Shown: positions 61,803 through 64,000 of the stretch, piece after piece
Layout: every line of letters begins with the position of its first letter
How positions within the stretch are numbered: the first letter of the stretch is position 1
Origin: Atherinomorus stipes
Lineage: Eukaryota > Chordata > Actinopteri > Atheriniformes > Atherinidae
NCBI GenBank assembly: GCA_023101725.1
Contig: JALJCO010007871.1
Span: 310,001-374,000 of the forward strand
Reading direction: 5' to 3'
DNA: 64,000 nt
Notes under the pieces: model-generated
Seen by the model: the letters and a program-made list of their open reading frames with translations, nothing else
Databases searched by the model: none
Told to the model about the DNA's origin: nothing
Program-made: the position numbers and the translations under genes

Positions 61803-64000
61803 TATAAAACCAAAGCGTAGAAAATATGAGGGCGGTTTGCTATAAAGTAGATATGGATTGCATAGTGGCAATATATCTGCTGCTGCATGTGTATTTCTCC
61901 TTTATGTGTTGCTAATATGCATCAATTTTTGCATTCTTTAAACACACAACTCAAGTATGTGTGCATTATGTTTTAGACTCTAGATGTGTGCATATTGCAA
62001 ACTGGCCTAACATGGTTGTTTAATGTATCCTGTCCAATAACACACACATTGATCCCAGTGCGATAAAGATAACAAAGTTAGACCTTCCATAATATTTATT
62101 TTCCCATAACAGACCTGCTCTGCCACGCCCGGTCATATAACTCCATGCAGATGAAATATGGTCTTCATTACCTTTAAACCTCAACACACAGAAACCAGTG
62201 AGGAGAAACAGAATTGCCCTTTTTTTCTCAGCTGAAAAAGCACAAAATGCATCAGAGCAGCTGAGATTTTTTTTTTCATTACCATGACAAATACAGCAAA
62301 ACAGCGAGGAGAAAGGAAAAGGGAAAGCAAGGGAAACAGAGAGGGAGAGACATATGATGTCAGACAGAAAAGGACAGACAAGACAAAAAGACCAAACTGT
62401 GTGAAAGGAAAAAAAAAAAAAAAAAAACATCGGCTCAATTTTTGCTTGACTGTAAGCTGCGAGGAGAGAGGAGAAATAAAGTAAGGCATTTAGCTGGGGA
62501 TCATGTTAAACCATGCAAGTGAATGAGTCCCACGGGAAGGGTATTCTCTCTATTGCTTATGATGGACTTAATTGCCTCTATCAGTGTTCAGATACAACAT
62601 TCATCTTAGGTTTATTGCTCAGCTTTATGGTCTTGTCAATCACTCTGAGGGGTTTCAAGAAGCAGCCCACTCCTCAAACGGCACCTTAAGACAATGCAGT
62701 AACAGATTGCAAAGCAGCAAGGGAGAAGGAGAAAAATGGGGGAAAGTCATCTATATATTTAGAGAATGAGAAAATGGTACAAGAACGCTGATGAAGAGAT
62801 GTAGCATGTGAGCAAGCAGGCAATGTAGAATTGTTTCGATGGCATGCTGGATGGATTACTCTTGGGTTTCTGGGTTTTTCAAAATGCATGGTTCATCAGG
62901 CTAAAGGCACACACATCTCCCCCACCTCTGACCCCCGAAAGCTCTGGGTAGGTGTAGTGTTTCAGATGGCCACACAATCACACCATTGTGCTCCTGTTAA
63001 CACAATGAAAACAAAGCTAACACATGGCTGACATTCAGCTCTCCCCACTCTGCCTAACCTTGACTTCCAACTCAAATTGGGTAGAAGGCAGATACCATAA
63101 AGGTTTTTGACCAATGAGATACCAAACAATAGTTAAGATGAGTGAAACCAAAACTCTACATGGTCTAAATGATCAGGAATATCTAACAATAAATTGAATA
63201 AATCGAAGCGTAACAGACTTCTGTATTGGTATTTGATTTAATTTCTTTAAGATGTGATTGTGATCACTTAAAACAGGATGCTTCTCATGACACGCTAGCC
63301 TGAGAACTAAGTCTGCTTGTTCCATTAAATCTATTAAATCCACTTGCATTATATCATAGTGCTTACAACACAATAGGAGCCTTTCAAAGGCAGTCCCAGA
63401 GGAAGCCAACAAAGGGCCCTCTCTTTCAGGGACAAGTCAAGTAATTCAGAAAAAGCCAAACAATTTTTGTGTGTGTGGATTTTCCACCAGAACCCTCAAG
63501 CCGTAATTTCCCCAAGTCAGGAGAATGACGGGCAGAATAGAGGATGAGACCAGGAAAAAAAAGCAGAGAAACAAGATACCTGTGTGTTACTTATTTAAAA
63601 TAATACAGGGACTGATGGTGAAGTGTACCTGCCTAAAACACTTGAAATGAAAAAGCACAGAAATAGAAAAACCTCTGAATAGTATTGGAGAGCCAACGTA
63701 AGTCGATGACGTTCCTCTACTGACCAGTACATGTCCTACTGTTTTCACCAGATCATTTCAGCCATGTTTTCTGTCTGACTACCACCACACACTAAATATT
63801 TAATGACTCTGAAACCTCCCACATTATAATTCAAAATTATAATTTGAATCCCAAGGCTTTTTAAAATCCTGGCTTTCTTTAATATGTAAGCAGGGAAAGA
63901 ACAGTACAGTTGAGTCAAAGAAAAGATTATGTTATAGTCATAGCAAAAAACAAAGGATATGAGATTTGGCAACTGGAACAATAGGCTGATAAAAATTTCA

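Larger units (their letters stand above)
49110..64000 (-). other. tox2 5' intron or upstream region
   Basis: This lies upstream of the first visible tox2 exon. No first exon of the MDVR.. type that I associate with TOX2 was recognised, so this is probably first-intron sequence. It contains a Tc1 fossil (50595-52218), a repeat with inverted TAGGC(T/C)CAAT ends (53943-54689), a Tc1-like fragment (56905-57030) and a Harbinger-like element (57391-58830). Further features are a degenerate transposon (59105-59640), CA/TA microsatellites and a CpG-richer stretch at 60050-60480. The segment 61810-64000 shows nothing I can name. Confidence 0.6.

Overview
This is a 64 kb stretch of vertebrate DNA, almost certainly from a teleost fish and probably a percomorph, although the species cannot be read from it. 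Coding density is very low and introns are long. The mobile elements are of fish type: Tc1/mariner copies with TA flanks, piggyBac, PIF/Harbinger, hAT-like ends and TTAA-flanked MITEs. There are also many CA, TA and TTA microsatellites.
The only host gene I can support is on the minus strand. It is the thymocyte-selection HMG-box transcription factor gene tox2. Five coding exons are visible, read right to left: 49050-49109, 28646-28933, 10979-11251, 9447-9677 and 4469-4549. Together they give 933 bp, all introns are phase 0, and all splice sites are GT/AG. They cover the acidic N-terminal region, the DYEIPPITPP motif, a His/Gln-rich and Ser/Pro-rich linker, the basic nuclear-localisation stretch and the whole HMG box. 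The first exon(s) lie beyond 64000 and the C-terminal exon(s) lie left of position 1. The HMG-box exon carries two homopolymer indels, one A short and one G extra. They cancel in length but break the frame between them.
Layout: 1-4468 is intron with a degenerate transposon fragment and an internally deleted Tc1 copy. 4550-9446 and 9678-10978 are short introns. 11252-28645 is a 17 kb intron with a TTAA-flanked MITE and a few candidate regulatory spots. 28934-49049 is a 20 kb intron with two copies of a second TTAA MITE family, a poly-G tract, a CpG-rich CCAAT-containing patch and a three-level nested transposon at 45471-48571 (Harbinger inside piggyBac inside a hAT-like element). 49110-64000 is the 5' intron or upstream region. 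It holds a nearly full-length Tc1 fossil, a 1.44 kb Harbinger-like element with its own foldback element inside, and other degenerate repeats.
There is no operon-like organisation, RNA operon, CRISPR array or prophage. The most informative observations are the tox2 HMG-exon lesion pair, the nested transposon stack with its repeated GGGTCA(A/T)TTTGACCC-type palindromes, and the MITE family that carries conserved E2F-like and CRE-like motifs.
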